Part shown: positions 16,340-24,301 of the stretch, in pieces
Layout: each line of letters begins with the position of its first letter
Numbering within the stretch: position 1 is the stretch's first letter
Source: WHSW01 sp963781265
GTDB lineage: Bacteria; Actinomycetota; Thermoleophilia; Solirubrobacterales; 70-9
Direction of reading: 5' to 3'
Length of the DNA: 64,000 nt
Assembly: GCA_963781265.1 (NCBI GenBank)
Contig: CAWAFH010000003.1
Location: forward strand, 253,030-317,029
Notes under the pieces: model-generated
What the model saw: only the letters and a program-made list of their open reading frames with translations
Databases searched by the model: none
What the model was told of the DNA's origin: nothing
Translations under genes and position numbers: made by a program

Positions 16340-16558
16340 ATGGGCAAAGAAGAGAAGATCGAGATGGAGGGCGAGGTCACGGAGGCCCTCCCGAACACGA
16401 TGTTCAAGGTGAAGCTCGACAACGACCACGAGGTCCTCGGGCACATCTCGGGCAAGATGCGACGCCACTACATCCGCATCCTCCCGGGCGACCGGGTCAA
16501 GATCGAGCTCTCGCCGTACGACCTGGACCGCGGCCGGATCACCTACCGCTACAAGTAG
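16340..16558 (+). CDS. infA: Translation initiation factor IF-1
   Basis: A 72-residue single S1/OB-fold protein that binds the ribosomal A site during initiation. Length and sequence match IF-1: IEMEGEVTEALPNTMFKV, then HISGKMRRHYIRILPGDRV, ending in the usual GRITYRYK. It is separated from ribosomal protein genes here and ends 23 nt from the convergent glycosidase gene. Confidence 0.97.
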   Translation: MGKEEKIEMEGEVTEALPNTMFKVKLDNDHEVLGHISGKMRRHYIRILPGDRVKIELSPYDLDRGRITYRYK

Positions 16559-16581
16559 CGGCCCGATCGCAGCAGGGACCG

Positions 16582-17775
16582 CTATCCACGCCGGACCGGG
16601 GTTTCGCCGTCGAGCGGCTCCGCCAGCTCGAGGATGAGGCTCGTCCACGCGAACTCGCGCGCCCCGAGCCCCTCGCCGGTGTACGGGTCGTAGTACTCGC
16701 GCAGGCCCTCGCGCAGCACGAGGCCCGAGAGTCGCTCGGCCATCAGCGCGGCCTCGGCCTCGTAGCCGAGGCGGCGCATCCCGATCCACAGCATCCAGGC
16801 GGCGTTGATCCACGTCGGGCCGCGCCAGTAGCGCAGCTTCCAGCCCGGGCCCCGGTTCGGCTCGAAGGTCGGCTCCTGGGCGGAAACCGACGGCGGCGGG
16901 TTGTTGAGCCAGTAGCGCTGCGGGTCGAGCAGGTGCTCGCGGACCAGCCGGTGGCCGATCTCGTCGGGCAGGTCCGGGAGGGCGAGCGGGGAGAGGGCGG
17001 CCCAGGTCGAGACGGCGGGCCGAGCGCCGCCCGGTTGCACCTCGTCGAGGAAGAGCCCGCGACGCTCGTCCCAGAGGCGATCGACGATCGCCGGTGTGAT
17101 CGACGGCTCGCCCGCGGAGATCCGCGCCAGGCCCCAGAGCACGTTGGTCATCACCTCGCACAGCACCGGCCAGCCGCGGTCGCGGATCCGCCGCGCGTCC
17201 CAGCCGAGGCGCCGGTTGCGGGCCACCAGCAGCGGGAAGCCGTAGCCGCCGTGCTTCAGCCGCCCCCAGACCGGGTCGAACTTCGGCGACGAGTCGAGCC
17301 CCGACTCGTCGGGCTGAACCAGCCACAGCAGGCCGTCGCCATCGAGATCGCGGTTGGCGCGAAGCCACTCGTGGTGGGTGGCGATCCGCGGCTCGGCGGC
17401 CGGGTCGCCGACCGCCAGCCTCCACGCCCAGGCGAGCAGCGGCGGCTGGATCGTCCCGGTCATCTCCGCGTGGCGCGAGGTGACGTTGTAGTAGACGAGC
17501 CGCCGGAAGCTGAGCGGCTGGTCCCAGAAGACCACGTGGCCGATGAACCCGTCCGGGCGCATCGCGTTGAGCAGCGTCTCGAGCTCGGCCCGCGGGCGCG
17601 CGCGGTCGAAGCGCCGCCACACGATCGCCGCGAAGCAGGAGTCCCAGTACCACTGCCACGGATAGCGGGTCGGGCTCGGCCGCGTGTACGAGTAGGGGAC
17701 GCCGCGGCGCTCGCCCTCGGCGTGGGAGGCCTGCAGGACCGCGTGGCAGCGCTCGGCGAGCTCGCCGCTCGTCAT
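16582..17775 (-). CDS. MGH1/GH63-like glycoside hydrolase
   Basis: A 397-residue predicted (alpha/alpha)6-barrel glycosidase related to mannosylglycerate hydrolase and GH63/trehalase-like enzymes. Visible features are YPWQWYWDSCFAA near residue 38, WLVQPDESGLDSSPK in the middle, RYWRGPTWINAAWML, and YDPYTGEGLGAREFAWTS near the C-terminus. There is no signal peptide, so it should act in the cytoplasm. The start ATG overlaps the upstream permease stop (ATGA), placing it at the end of the ABC exporter operon. Substrate is inferred only at family level. Confidence 0.75.
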   Translation of the reverse strand: MTSGELAERCHAVLQASHAEGERRGVPYSYTRPSPTRYPWQWYWDSCFAAIVWRRFDRARPRAELETLLNAMRPDGFIGHVVFWDQPLSFRRLVYYNVTSRHAEMTGTIQPPLLAWAWRLAVGDPAAEPRIATHHEWLRANRDLDGDGLLWLVQPDESGLDSSPKFDPVWGRLKHGGYGFPLLVARNRRLGWDARRIRDRGWPVLCEVMTNVLWGLARISAGEPSITPAIVDRLWDERRGLFLDEVQPGGARPAVSTWAALSPLALPDLPDEIGHRLVREHLLDPQRYWLNNPPPSVSAQEPTFEPNRGPGWKLRYWRGPTWINAAWMLWIGMRRLGYEAEAALMAERLSGLVLREGLREYYDPYTGEGLGAREFAWTSLILELAEPLDGETPVRRG

Positions 17776-18545
17776 TCCGCGGTGCGGTTCATGCCGCGCA
17801 GCGCGAAGACGACGAGGATCGCCAGCAGCCCGGCGAGCGCGACGATCGCGGGCCACGTCCCGGCCCAGGTGATCGTCTCGCCGACGAACCCCTGGCGGGC
17901 TGCGTCCACGACCTGGGTCAGCGGGTTGATCCTGGCGATAGCGGCGAGCCAGCCCTGCAGGAGCGCCAGCGGCGCGTAGGCGGTCGTGGTCAGCACGAGG
18001 ATGAACATCCCCGCCTGCATCAGCGGCGCGGCGCTCTGCGTCTTGTAGCGCAGCGCCAGCGTCACGCCCCAGCAGGCGGCGATCGTCCCGGTGCCCATCA
18101 CGCACAGCAACGCCAGCAGCAGGCCGCCGAGCCCGGGCCACCCGACCCCGATCGCGAAGCCGACCGTGAGCAGGACGGCCGCCGGGATCAGCGAGCGCAG
18201 GCTGGCCGAGATCACCATCCCCGCCAGCAGCGCCGGGCGCGAGGCCGGCGAGGCGAGCAGGCGGTCGAACCAGCCCTGCTCGATGTCGCGCGCGAGGTTG
18301 ACCCCGGTGGCCGCGCCGGTGAAGCCGGCGCCCTGGAGCATGCTCACCGGGATGATGAAGCTCTGATAGCTGTCGGTGTCGAAGCCGCGCAGGTCGGTCA
18401 GATTGCCGAACACCGAGGTCAGGCCGAGGAAGAAGATCGTGGGGGCGAGCACGCCGGGGATCGCCGCCCCGGGAACCCGCAGGAGCTCGTTCGCGGCGCG
18501 GCGGATCAGCGCGCGCACGGTGGCGAGGTCGGCGGCGAGGCCCAT
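17772..18545 (-). CDS. ABC-2 type exporter permease (second)
   Basis: A 257-residue membrane protein with six hydrophobic helices and the ABC-2 transporter signature around RINPLTQVVDAARQGF near the C-terminus. It is a diverged paralogue of the permease at 18598-19383 (compare YNPLSFIVEGIREPV). It lies 52 nt downstream of that gene and overlaps the glycosidase. With the ATPase at 19380 it probably forms a heteromeric drug or lipid exporter of the DrrAB type. Cargo unknown. Confidence 0.85.
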   Translation of the reverse strand: MGLAADLATVRALIRRAANELLRVPGAAIPGVLAPTIFFLGLTSVFGNLTDLRGFDTDSYQSFIIPVSMLQGAGFTGAATGVNLARDIEQGWFDRLLASPASRPALLAGMVISASLRSLIPAAVLLTVGFAIGVGWPGLGGLLLALLCVMGTGTIAACWGVTLALRYKTQSAAPLMQAGMFILVLTTTAYAPLALLQGWLAAIARINPLTQVVDAARQGFVGETITWAGTWPAIVALAGLLAILVVFALRGMNRTAE

Positions 18546-18597
18546 CAGCCAGGCGCCTCATCAGCGGCGCGGCTCTGCATCGCTTCGCTCCGCATCG

Positions 18598-19383
18598 CTA
18601 GCCCACCCGCAGCCGGCGTCGCAGGGCGATGGCGCTGAGCACGAACGAGATCCCACCGACGAGCGCGAGCGCGCCGAAGGCCTTGAGCACCGTCTCCGCG
18701 CTCAGCGCCCCGATCACCGGCTCGCGGATCCCCTCGACGATGAAGGAGAGCGGGTTGTACTCGGCGATCGAGGCCGCGGGCTCGAGGAGCAGGTTGACCG
18801 GGAAGAAGGCGCTCGAGAGAAAGAGGATCACGAAGATCAGCGGGAACAGCCCCTGGACCACCGACGCCTGGCCGGTGTAGAGCGCGATCGCCGCGCTGAG
18901 CCCGCCGAAGGCGACCGCCGCGAGCGAGGTGAACACGATCATCAGCAGCATCCCCGGGACGCCGAGCTCGAACGAGGCGCCGAAGATCAGGCCGATCGCG
19001 ATGAACCAGAGCGCGCTCACCGCGCCGAGGACGAAGGTCCCGGCGAGCCGGCCGAGGACGATCGCGAACCGCGAGATCGGCGCCGCCAGCAGGCGATCGG
19101 TGAACCCCATCTCCAGGTCGACCGCGAGCGCGATTCCGCCCGAGTTGCCGGCGAGCAGCGTCGATTGGAGCATCGCCCCGGCGAGCATGAAGCTCAGGAA
19201 GTTGTCGACCTGGGGGAAGCCGGGCAGGTCGACCGCCTGGCCGGCGCCGCCGGTCTGGATCGCGAGCAGGAGCGTCGGGAAGATGACGATCGGCGAGACC
19301 AGCTGCGGGCGGCGGAACGTCTGCTTGACCGAGCGCGAGCCGAGCGCGAGAACGACGCGCCCGTTCGCGACGAGGGCGTTCAC
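18598..19383 (-). CDS. ABC-2 type exporter permease (first)
   Basis: A 261-residue DrrB-like permease with six membrane segments. The cytoplasmic loop after DRLLAAPISRFAIVLGR and the YNPLSFIVEGIREP motif are typical of ABC-2 permeases. GTG 19383 overlaps the ATPase stop by four bases (GTGA), so its translation is coupled to the ATP-binding subunit. Confidence 0.88.
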   Translation of the reverse strand: MNALVANGRVVLALGSRSVKQTFRRPQLVSPIVIFPTLLLAIQTGGAGQAVDLPGFPQVDNFLSFMLAGAMLQSTLLAGNSGGIALAVDLEMGFTDRLLAAPISRFAIVLGRLAGTFVLGAVSALWFIAIGLIFGASFELGVPGMLLMIVFTSLAAVAFGGLSAAIALYTGQASVVQGLFPLIFVILFLSSAFFPVNLLLEPAASIAEYNPLSFIVEGIREPVIGALSAETVLKAFGALALVGGISFVLSAIALRRRLRVG

Positions 19384-20318
19384 CCGTCGTCTTCCAGGTG
19401 CTCGCCGGTCTTCGCGACGAAGACGTCGTCGAGGGTCGGCTCGACCAGCTCGAGCGAGTCGAACATGACCCCGGCGTCGTCGAGCGCGCGGACCACCCTG
19501 GCGACGTCGTTGGCGCCGCCGTCGAGCTCGACCAGGAGCTTCCCGTCGCGGGACGGCAGCAGCTCCCCGAGCGCGGCGCAGACCTCGTTGGCCCGCTCCT
19601 CGCCGCCGTCGATGATCCCGAGCTCGAGATGCGACTTGCCGACCTCGGCCTTGAGCGAGGTCGGTGTGCCCTCGGCCACGATCTTGCCGCCGCTGATGAT
19701 CCCGACGCGGTCGGCGAGCTGGTCGGCCTCCTCGAGGTACTGGGTGGTGAGAAAGACGGTCGTGCCCTCGTCGTTGAGCCGGGAGACCTCCTCCCAGATG
19801 GCCTTGCGGCTGACCGGATCGAGGCCGGTGGTCGGCTCGTCGAGGAACAGGACCTCGGGCCCGTGGACGAGCGCCGAGGCCAGGTCGAGGCGCCGGCGCA
19901 TGCCGCCCGAGTAGGTGCCGACCCGGCGGTCGGCGGCCTTGGTCAGCCCGACCCGCTCGAGCAGCGCGTCGCAGTCGCGCTCGGCCTCGGCGCCGATCAG
20001 CCCGTGCAGCGTCGCCTGCAGCCGGATCAGCTCGCGCCCGGTCATCAGCGGGTCGAGCGCCGCCTCCTGCAGCGCGACCCCGATCGAGCGCCGGACGGCG
20101 GCCGCATCCTCGACGACGTCGTGGCCGGCGACGGTCGCGCGCCCGCCGGTCGGGCGCAGGAGGGTGGTCAGCATTCGCACCGTGGTGGTCTTGCCGGCGC
20201 CGTTCGGGCCGAGAAACGCGTAGATCTCGCCCTCGGCGACCTCGAGGTCGACGCCGTCGACGGCCTTGATTTCCCCAGAGAACTCGCGCTCGAGCCCTGT
20301 TACCTCGATTGCAGGCAC
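19380..20318 (-). CDS. ABC transporter ATP-binding protein, DrrA-like
   Basis: A 312-residue cytoplasmic ATPase. Walker A is GPNGAGKTT, the signature motif is YSGGMRRRLDLA, and Walker B is EVLFLDEPTTGLDP. The C-terminal ~90 residues form the extra domain found in daunorubicin-resistance (DrrA) ATPases, including SLELVEPTLDDVFVAKTG. It starts with GTG and heads a four-gene operon: ATPase, two ABC-2 permeases, glycosidase. Confidence 0.93.
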   Translation of the reverse strand: MPAIEVTGLEREFSGEIKAVDGVDLEVAEGEIYAFLGPNGAGKTTTVRMLTTLLRPTGGRATVAGHDVVEDAAAVRRSIGVALQEAALDPLMTGRELIRLQATLHGLIGAEAERDCDALLERVGLTKAADRRVGTYSGGMRRRLDLASALVHGPEVLFLDEPTTGLDPVSRKAIWEEVSRLNDEGTTVFLTTQYLEEADQLADRVGIISGGKIVAEGTPTSLKAEVGKSHLELGIIDGGEERANEVCAALGELLPSRDGKLLVELDGGANDVARVVRALDDAGVMFDSLELVEPTLDDVFVAKTGEHLEDDG

Positions 20319-20326
20319 GCGCGGGC

Positions 20327-20332
20327 AATCTA
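20327..20332 (-). promoter_or_regulatory. -10-like TAGATT before ABC exporter operon
   Basis: Hexamer 8 nt before GTG 20318. Confidence 0.45.
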
Positions 20333-20412
20333 CCGGCGGGGGCCGAGCGGCCTAAGCTACGGGGCCGCTGGAGGACCGAAACCCGCACCGATTGCCCGTG
20401 TTTGCCTACGAG

Positions 20413-21141
20413 ATGACCCACAAGAACACAAATTCGCGCCCGCAGAGGCCGGTTGCGCTCGCCGCGCTGGCGGCGGTGCTCGGCCTGCTCTGCTTTGGAG
20501 CCTCGATCGCGGCGGCGAAGCCCGCGAAGACGCTCGGCAAGACGAATCGCAACCCGGCGCCCTCATGCCCGAAGAACGGGCCGAACGACTCCTGTGAGGC
20601 GGTCGGCAGCGTGACCGGGTTCCAGATGACCGCCGACGGCACCCGGGGGCCGTTCAAGGCGCGCGAGGACGGCACCCTGGTCGCCTGGTCGCTCGACCTC
20701 TCGAAGCCGAAGAAGTCCGAGGCGAACTTCTTCGGCGACTTCTACGAGTCGAATCAGTTCGGGATGGCCCCGACCGCGCGGATCTCCGTGATCAAGCGCA
20801 AGGACGAGCGCAACTACAAGCTCAAGGCGCAGAGTCCGGTGGTCACGTTGAACTCGATCCTCGGCACCCGCCAGACCTTCACCCTCACCGACCCGCTGAA
20901 GATCCGCAAGGGCGAGTTCCTGGCGCTGACGATCCCGACCTGGTCGCCGTCGTTCGCGGTCGGCCAGAGCAGCGACAGCAACCTCTGGCGCTCGAGCCGC
21001 GACGCGGGCCAGTGCGGCGCCACCGACCCGAACCAGATCAAGAACGGCAAGCCGCAGCAGAAGGTCGGCTCCACGCGGGAGTACGGCTGCGACTACAAGG
21101 GCGCCCGGCTCCTGTACTGGGGCTACTACGTCCCGCGGTGA
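20413..21141 (+). CDS. Secreted protein of unknown function
   Basis: A 242-residue exported protein: signal peptide (hydrophobic core LAALAAVLGLLCFGASIAAA), then a beta-rich domain with four cysteines (Cys60 and Cys68-like pair CPKNGPNDSC, plus Cys near GQCGATD and GCDYKG). Trp- and Tyr-rich C-terminus RLLYWGYYVPR. I do not recognise the family. ATG 20413 is chosen for its clean n-region; TTG 20392 and GTG 20398 are in frame. A TAAGCT hexamer at 20353 and GGAGGA at 20370 lie upstream. The gene diverges from the ABC operon. Confidence 0.7.
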   Translation: MTHKNTNSRPQRPVALAALAAVLGLLCFGASIAAAKPAKTLGKTNRNPAPSCPKNGPNDSCEAVGSVTGFQMTADGTRGPFKAREDGTLVAWSLDLSKPKKSEANFFGDFYESNQFGMAPTARISVIKRKDERNYKLKAQSPVVTLNSILGTRQTFTLTDPLKIRKGEFLALTIPTWSPSFAVGQSSDSNLWRSSRDAGQCGATDPNQIKNGKPQQKVGSTREYGCDYKGARLLYWGYYVPR

Positions 21142-21230
21142 TCTCGCCCCCACCCCTGGCGACGGGTTGATTTCGCCAGACAGGGCAACGGTTTCGACCC
21201 GTCGGCGGTTCGGGGCCGCGTAGGGCTCCG

Positions 21231-21581
21231 TTACTCGCAGGCGTCCGGGTTCTCGGTGCAGAACTCGTCGAAGCTCGCCGAGCCGTCCGGTGAGACCCCG
21301 CCGCTGTCGTTGCCCTGGCCCGAGTCCGGGCTCCCGCCGGCCGGCGGCCCGGTCGTGGTCGTCGACTGAGCCGGCGCCGTCGTCGTGGTCGACGAAGTCG
21401 TCGAGCTGGTGGAGGTCGTCGACGACGTGGTCGAGGTCGAGATCGTCGAGGTCGTCGTCGAGCTGCTCGGCGCGGTGACCGTGATCGTCGAGGGCTGCTC
21501 GTCATCCGAGCCGCCGCAGGCGGACAGGGCCGCGGCGAGCGCGACGGCGGCGAGCGCGGCGAGCGGGCGGCGGCCGCTCAC
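21231..21581 (-). CDS. Small Ser/Thr-rich lipoprotein
   Basis: A 116-residue predicted lipoprotein: lipobox LSAC followed by GGSDDEQP, then about 45 residues that are almost only Ser and Thr, a Gly/Pro/Asp linker, and a short C-terminal segment with two cysteines (FDEFCTENPDACE). The low-complexity region is probably an extended wall-spanning stalk. It overlaps the zinc-ribbon gene by four bases (ATGA). Function unknown. Confidence 0.7.
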   Translation of the reverse strand: MSGRRPLAALAAVALAAALSACGGSDDEQPSTITVTAPSSSTTTSTISTSTTSSTTSTSSTTSSTTTTAPAQSTTTTGPPAGGSPDSGQGNDSGGVSPDGSASFDEFCTENPDACE

Positions 21582-21847
21582 GCGAGCGGAGGCTGGCGCA
21601 GTCCGCAGTAGGGGCAGTCGCTGACGTCGACGCCGATCAGCTGATCGCAGCGCCTGCAGGCCCGCAGGTTGGCGGGGGTGCGCAACAGCGCCGAGTCCGA
21701 CGGGGCGAGCGGCAGCACCTTGGTCACCGGCTCCATCTCCTCGCCGGTGTCGCGGTCGAGATAGACGCCGCCCGGCTCGGCCGGGGCAAGCGCCTCGCGG
21801 CCCGAGGCCCGTGCGCGCAGGCGGTAGATCTGACGTGGGTTCTGCAT
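21578..21847 (-). CDS. Small zinc-ribbon protein
   Basis: An 89-residue soluble protein. The C-terminal third has two Cys pairs, CRRC and CPYCG, spaced as in a treble-clef or zinc-ribbon knuckle. The N-terminal half is basic and then acidic, with no hydrophobic segment. Function unknown. A TACATT hexamer at 21858-21863, 10 nt upstream of the ATG, suggests a leaderless transcript for this gene and the lipoprotein. Confidence 0.65.
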   Translation of the reverse strand: MQNPRQIYRLRARASGREALAPAEPGGVYLDRDTGEEMEPVTKVLPLAPSDSALLRTPANLRACRRCDQLIGVDVSDCPYCGLRQPPLA

Positions 21848-21857
21848 TGGCCGTGAA

Positions 21858-21863
21858 ATGTAT
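21858..21863 (-). promoter_or_regulatory. -10-like TACATT before zinc-ribbon gene
   Basis: Hexamer 10 nt before ATG 21847; about 30 bp from the divergent glycosyltransferase hexamer at 21890. Confidence 0.4.
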
Positions 21864-21889
21864 CCGCTGGCCCCGCCGTCGCGCTGCGT

Positions 21890-21895
21890 AGGCTG
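21890..21895 (+). promoter_or_regulatory. -10-like TAGGCT before glycosyltransferase gene
   Basis: Hexamer 5 nt before GTG 21901. Confidence 0.45.
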
Positions 21896-21900
21896 GCGCG

Positions 21901-23412
21901 GTGAAGGTTCTGATCTTTCACGGCTACCTGCTGCGCGGGACCGGCTCGAACGTCTACAACGCCAGCCTCGCTCGCGCGCTCGCGCTCGCCGGCCACGAGG
22001 TCCACCTGCTGTGCCAGGACCGCGAGCCGCCCGACCTCGGCGCCGGGGCGCCGGGCTCGGTCACCGTCCACAACCCCGAGATCGGCGGCCTGCTCCCCGT
22101 CTACGTGCGCGACCGCTACGAGGGCTTCGAGGTGAAGACGTTCGCCGAGCTCACCGACGCCGAGCTCGATCGCTACCTGGACGCCAACCTCGCCGCCGTC
22201 ACCGACCTGGTCGAGTCGCTCGGCGGCGTCGACGCCGCGCTCGCCAACCACCTGGTGATGGGCCCGGTCATTCTCGCCCGCGCGGGGTTGCGCTACGCGC
22301 TCAAGGTCCACGGCTCGGACCTCTCGTACACGGTGCTGCCCGAGCTCGACCGATTCCGTCCCTACGCGGAGGAGGCGGTCGCCGGCGCGGCCGGGATCCT
22401 CGTCGGCTCGTCGCACATCGCCGAGCGACTGCGCCTCGCGGTCGACGACCCGGAGACCAACGCCAAGGTCCGCCTCGGCCCGCCCGGGGTCGACGTCGAC
22501 CTCTTCGTCCCGATCCCCCGATCCGAGCGCGTGATCGCGCTCGAATCGCTCGCGCAGGCGCTGCGCACGACGGCGCCTCAGCCGGCCGCCGTCGCGGCCG
22601 GCGCCGGGGGCTCATCATGGGACCGCGACGCCCAGGCCGCGGCCGAGGCGATCGACTGGTACGCCGAAGCCCGCGGCCCCCGCGTCATCTTCGTCGGCAA
22701 GCTGATCGTCTCGAAGGGGATCGACCTCCTGCTCGCCGCCTGGCCGCTGGTCCACGCGTGGCACCCGGACGCCCGCCTGCTCGTGGTCGGATTCGGCGCC
22801 GCCGAGCGCCCCCTGCGCGAGGCGGAGGCCGGGCTCGCAACCGGCGACCTCGGGCCCCTGCGCGAGCTCGCCGCCACCGGGCGCGGGCTCGAAGGGGGAG
22901 AGGCCAAGCGCCTTCGCTTCCTCTCGGCGTTCATGGATCGCGCCCCGGCCGACTACGCCGAGCTCGCTCGGGCGTCCGCCGGGAGCGTCCACTTCGCCGG
23001 CCGGCTCGAGCACGGCGAGGTCGCGACCCCGGTCGCCTGCTCGGAGGCGCTCGTCTTCCCGAGCACCTTCCCGGAGGCCTTCGGGATGGTCGCCGCGGAG
23101 GCGGCCGCCACCGGGGCGCTGCCGGTGTCGGCGGCGCATTCGGGCGCCGCGGAGGTCAGCTCGGCGCTCGCCGCCGACCTGCCCGAGCCGGTCTCGAGCC
23201 TGGTCTCGTTCGACCTGGACGACGATGCGGTCGCCGCGATCGCCGCCCGGCTCGACGCCTGGCTGGCGCTCGAGCCAGGCGAGCGCGAGGCGGCCGGGCC
23301 CGTGCTCAGGGACACCGTCGACCGCCTCTGGAGCTGGGCCGGGGTCGCCGACGCGGTCCTCGACGCGGCCGCCGGCCGGCTCGACGCGCTGCCGCGGCCG
23401 GTGGGGGATTGA
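21901..23412 (+). CDS. GT4-type glycosyltransferase
   Basis: A 503-residue GT-B protein. The N-terminal Rossmann half begins FHGYLLRGTGSNVYNASLARAL, a donor/acceptor GxxN-type loop, and the C-terminal half has VFVGKLIVSKGIDLLLAAWP and the nucleotide-sugar EAFGMVAAEAAATGALPV (EX7E-like) motif. It is longer than a typical GT4 (about 380) because of an insert between about residues 215 and 245 and another around 310-345. Acceptor and sugar are unknown. It lies just upstream of the oxidase operon but has its own probable promoter. Confidence 0.85.
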   Translation: MKVLIFHGYLLRGTGSNVYNASLARALALAGHEVHLLCQDREPPDLGAGAPGSVTVHNPEIGGLLPVYVRDRYEGFEVKTFAELTDAELDRYLDANLAAVTDLVESLGGVDAALANHLVMGPVILARAGLRYALKVHGSDLSYTVLPELDRFRPYAEEAVAGAAGILVGSSHIAERLRLAVDDPETNAKVRLGPPGVDVDLFVPIPRSERVIALESLAQALRTTAPQPAAVAAGAGGSSWDRDAQAAAEAIDWYAEARGPRVIFVGKLIVSKGIDLLLAAWPLVHAWHPDARLLVVGFGAAERPLREAEAGLATGDLGPLRELAATGRGLEGGEAKRLRFLSAFMDRAPADYAELARASAGSVHFAGRLEHGEVATPVACSEALVFPSTFPEAFGMVAAEAAATGALPVSAAHSGAAEVSSALAADLPEPVSSLVSFDLDDDAVAAIAARLDAWLALEPGEREAAGPVLRDTVDRLWSWAGVADAVLDAAAGRLDALPRPVGD

Positions 23413-23463
23413 GACGCATGCGACTAGCTCGAGAACGTGCGTACGGCCCGGCCTCCCCGATCA

Positions 23464-23469
23464 ATAGAA
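23464..23469 (+). promoter_or_regulatory. -10-like TAGAAT before oxidase operon
   Basis: Near-canonical -10 hexamer 10 nt before GTG 23480. Confidence 0.5.
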
Positions 23470-23479
23470 TCGGCGCGCA

Positions 23480-24283
23480 GTGACCCGGGTGACCTATGTG
23501 CGGCTTGGCGCCGCGATGATCGTGATCGGGGCAGTGATGTCCGTGATCCTGCTCCAGTTCGACTGGTTCGGCGACGCAGCCTCCGAGCAGCGTGGCCCGA
23601 TGGACACCCTCTTCGACGTCATGGTCGTCCTCTCGTCGTTCGTCTTCTCGATCGTCTGCGTGATGTTCGGCTACGCGATCTGGAAGTTCCGGGTCAAGCC
23701 CGGCGACGAGGGCGACGGGAAGCCGATCCACGGCAACACGAAGCTCGAGATCGCCTGGACGGTGATCCCGACGATGATCGTCCTGTTCGGCGCCGGCTAC
23801 AGCTGGGTCGTGCTCGACGACATCGAGGCGAAGGAGCCCGGCGCGATGCCGGTGACCGTGATCGGCCAGCAGTTCAAGTGGACCTTCGAGTACCCCGAGC
23901 AGATGGTCGGCACAGGCGACACCGCGACCCCCGTGACGACCAACGAGTTGCACGTCCCGGTGGATCGCCAGCTCGAGGTGAAGATGACGGCGCTCGACGT
24001 CCTGCACTCGTTCTGGGTCCCCGAGTGGGGGATCAAGCGCGACGCGGTCCCGGCCGAGGACCCGGAGGCCGAGGGGATCGACAACCAGTTCGTGGTCACC
24101 CCGGACGAGGAGGGCAGCTTCAGCCTCGTCTGCACGGAGCTGTGCGGCACCGGCCACTCGACCATGCGCGCACCCGTGGTGGTCGAGTCACAGCAGGAGT
24201 TCGACGCCTGGCTCGCCGAGCAGGCGAAGGCGCAGTCGGCGACCGCGGGCGGCGGGTCCGCGGCATCGTCCGGCGGGACATAG
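23480..24283 (+). CDS. coxB: Cytochrome c oxidase subunit II
   Basis: A 267-residue membrane-anchored CuA subunit. Two N-terminal helices (about 8-28 and 45-66) are followed by a cupredoxin domain. The CuA ligands are complete: His176 in DVLHSFW, then Cys218, Glu220, Cys222, His226 and Met229 in CTELCGTGHSTM. The aromatic electron-entry segment QQFKWTFEYPE is present. No cytochrome c domain is fused, so an external donor is needed; the diheme lipoprotein at 29870 is a candidate. First gene of coxB-ctaD-USP-ctaE. Confidence 0.97.
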   Translation: MTRVTYVRLGAAMIVIGAVMSVILLQFDWFGDAASEQRGPMDTLFDVMVVLSSFVFSIVCVMFGYAIWKFRVKPGDEGDGKPIHGNTKLEIAWTVIPTMIVLFGAGYSWVVLDDIEAKEPGAMPVTVIGQQFKWTFEYPEQMVGTGDTATPVTTNELHVPVDRQLEVKMTALDVLHSFWVPEWGIKRDAVPAEDPEAEGIDNQFVVTPDEEGSFSLVCTELCGTGHSTMRAPVVVESQQEFDAWLAEQAKAQSATAGGGSAASSGGT

Positions 24284-24301
24284 GCTTGAGGAGGTAAGGC
24301 G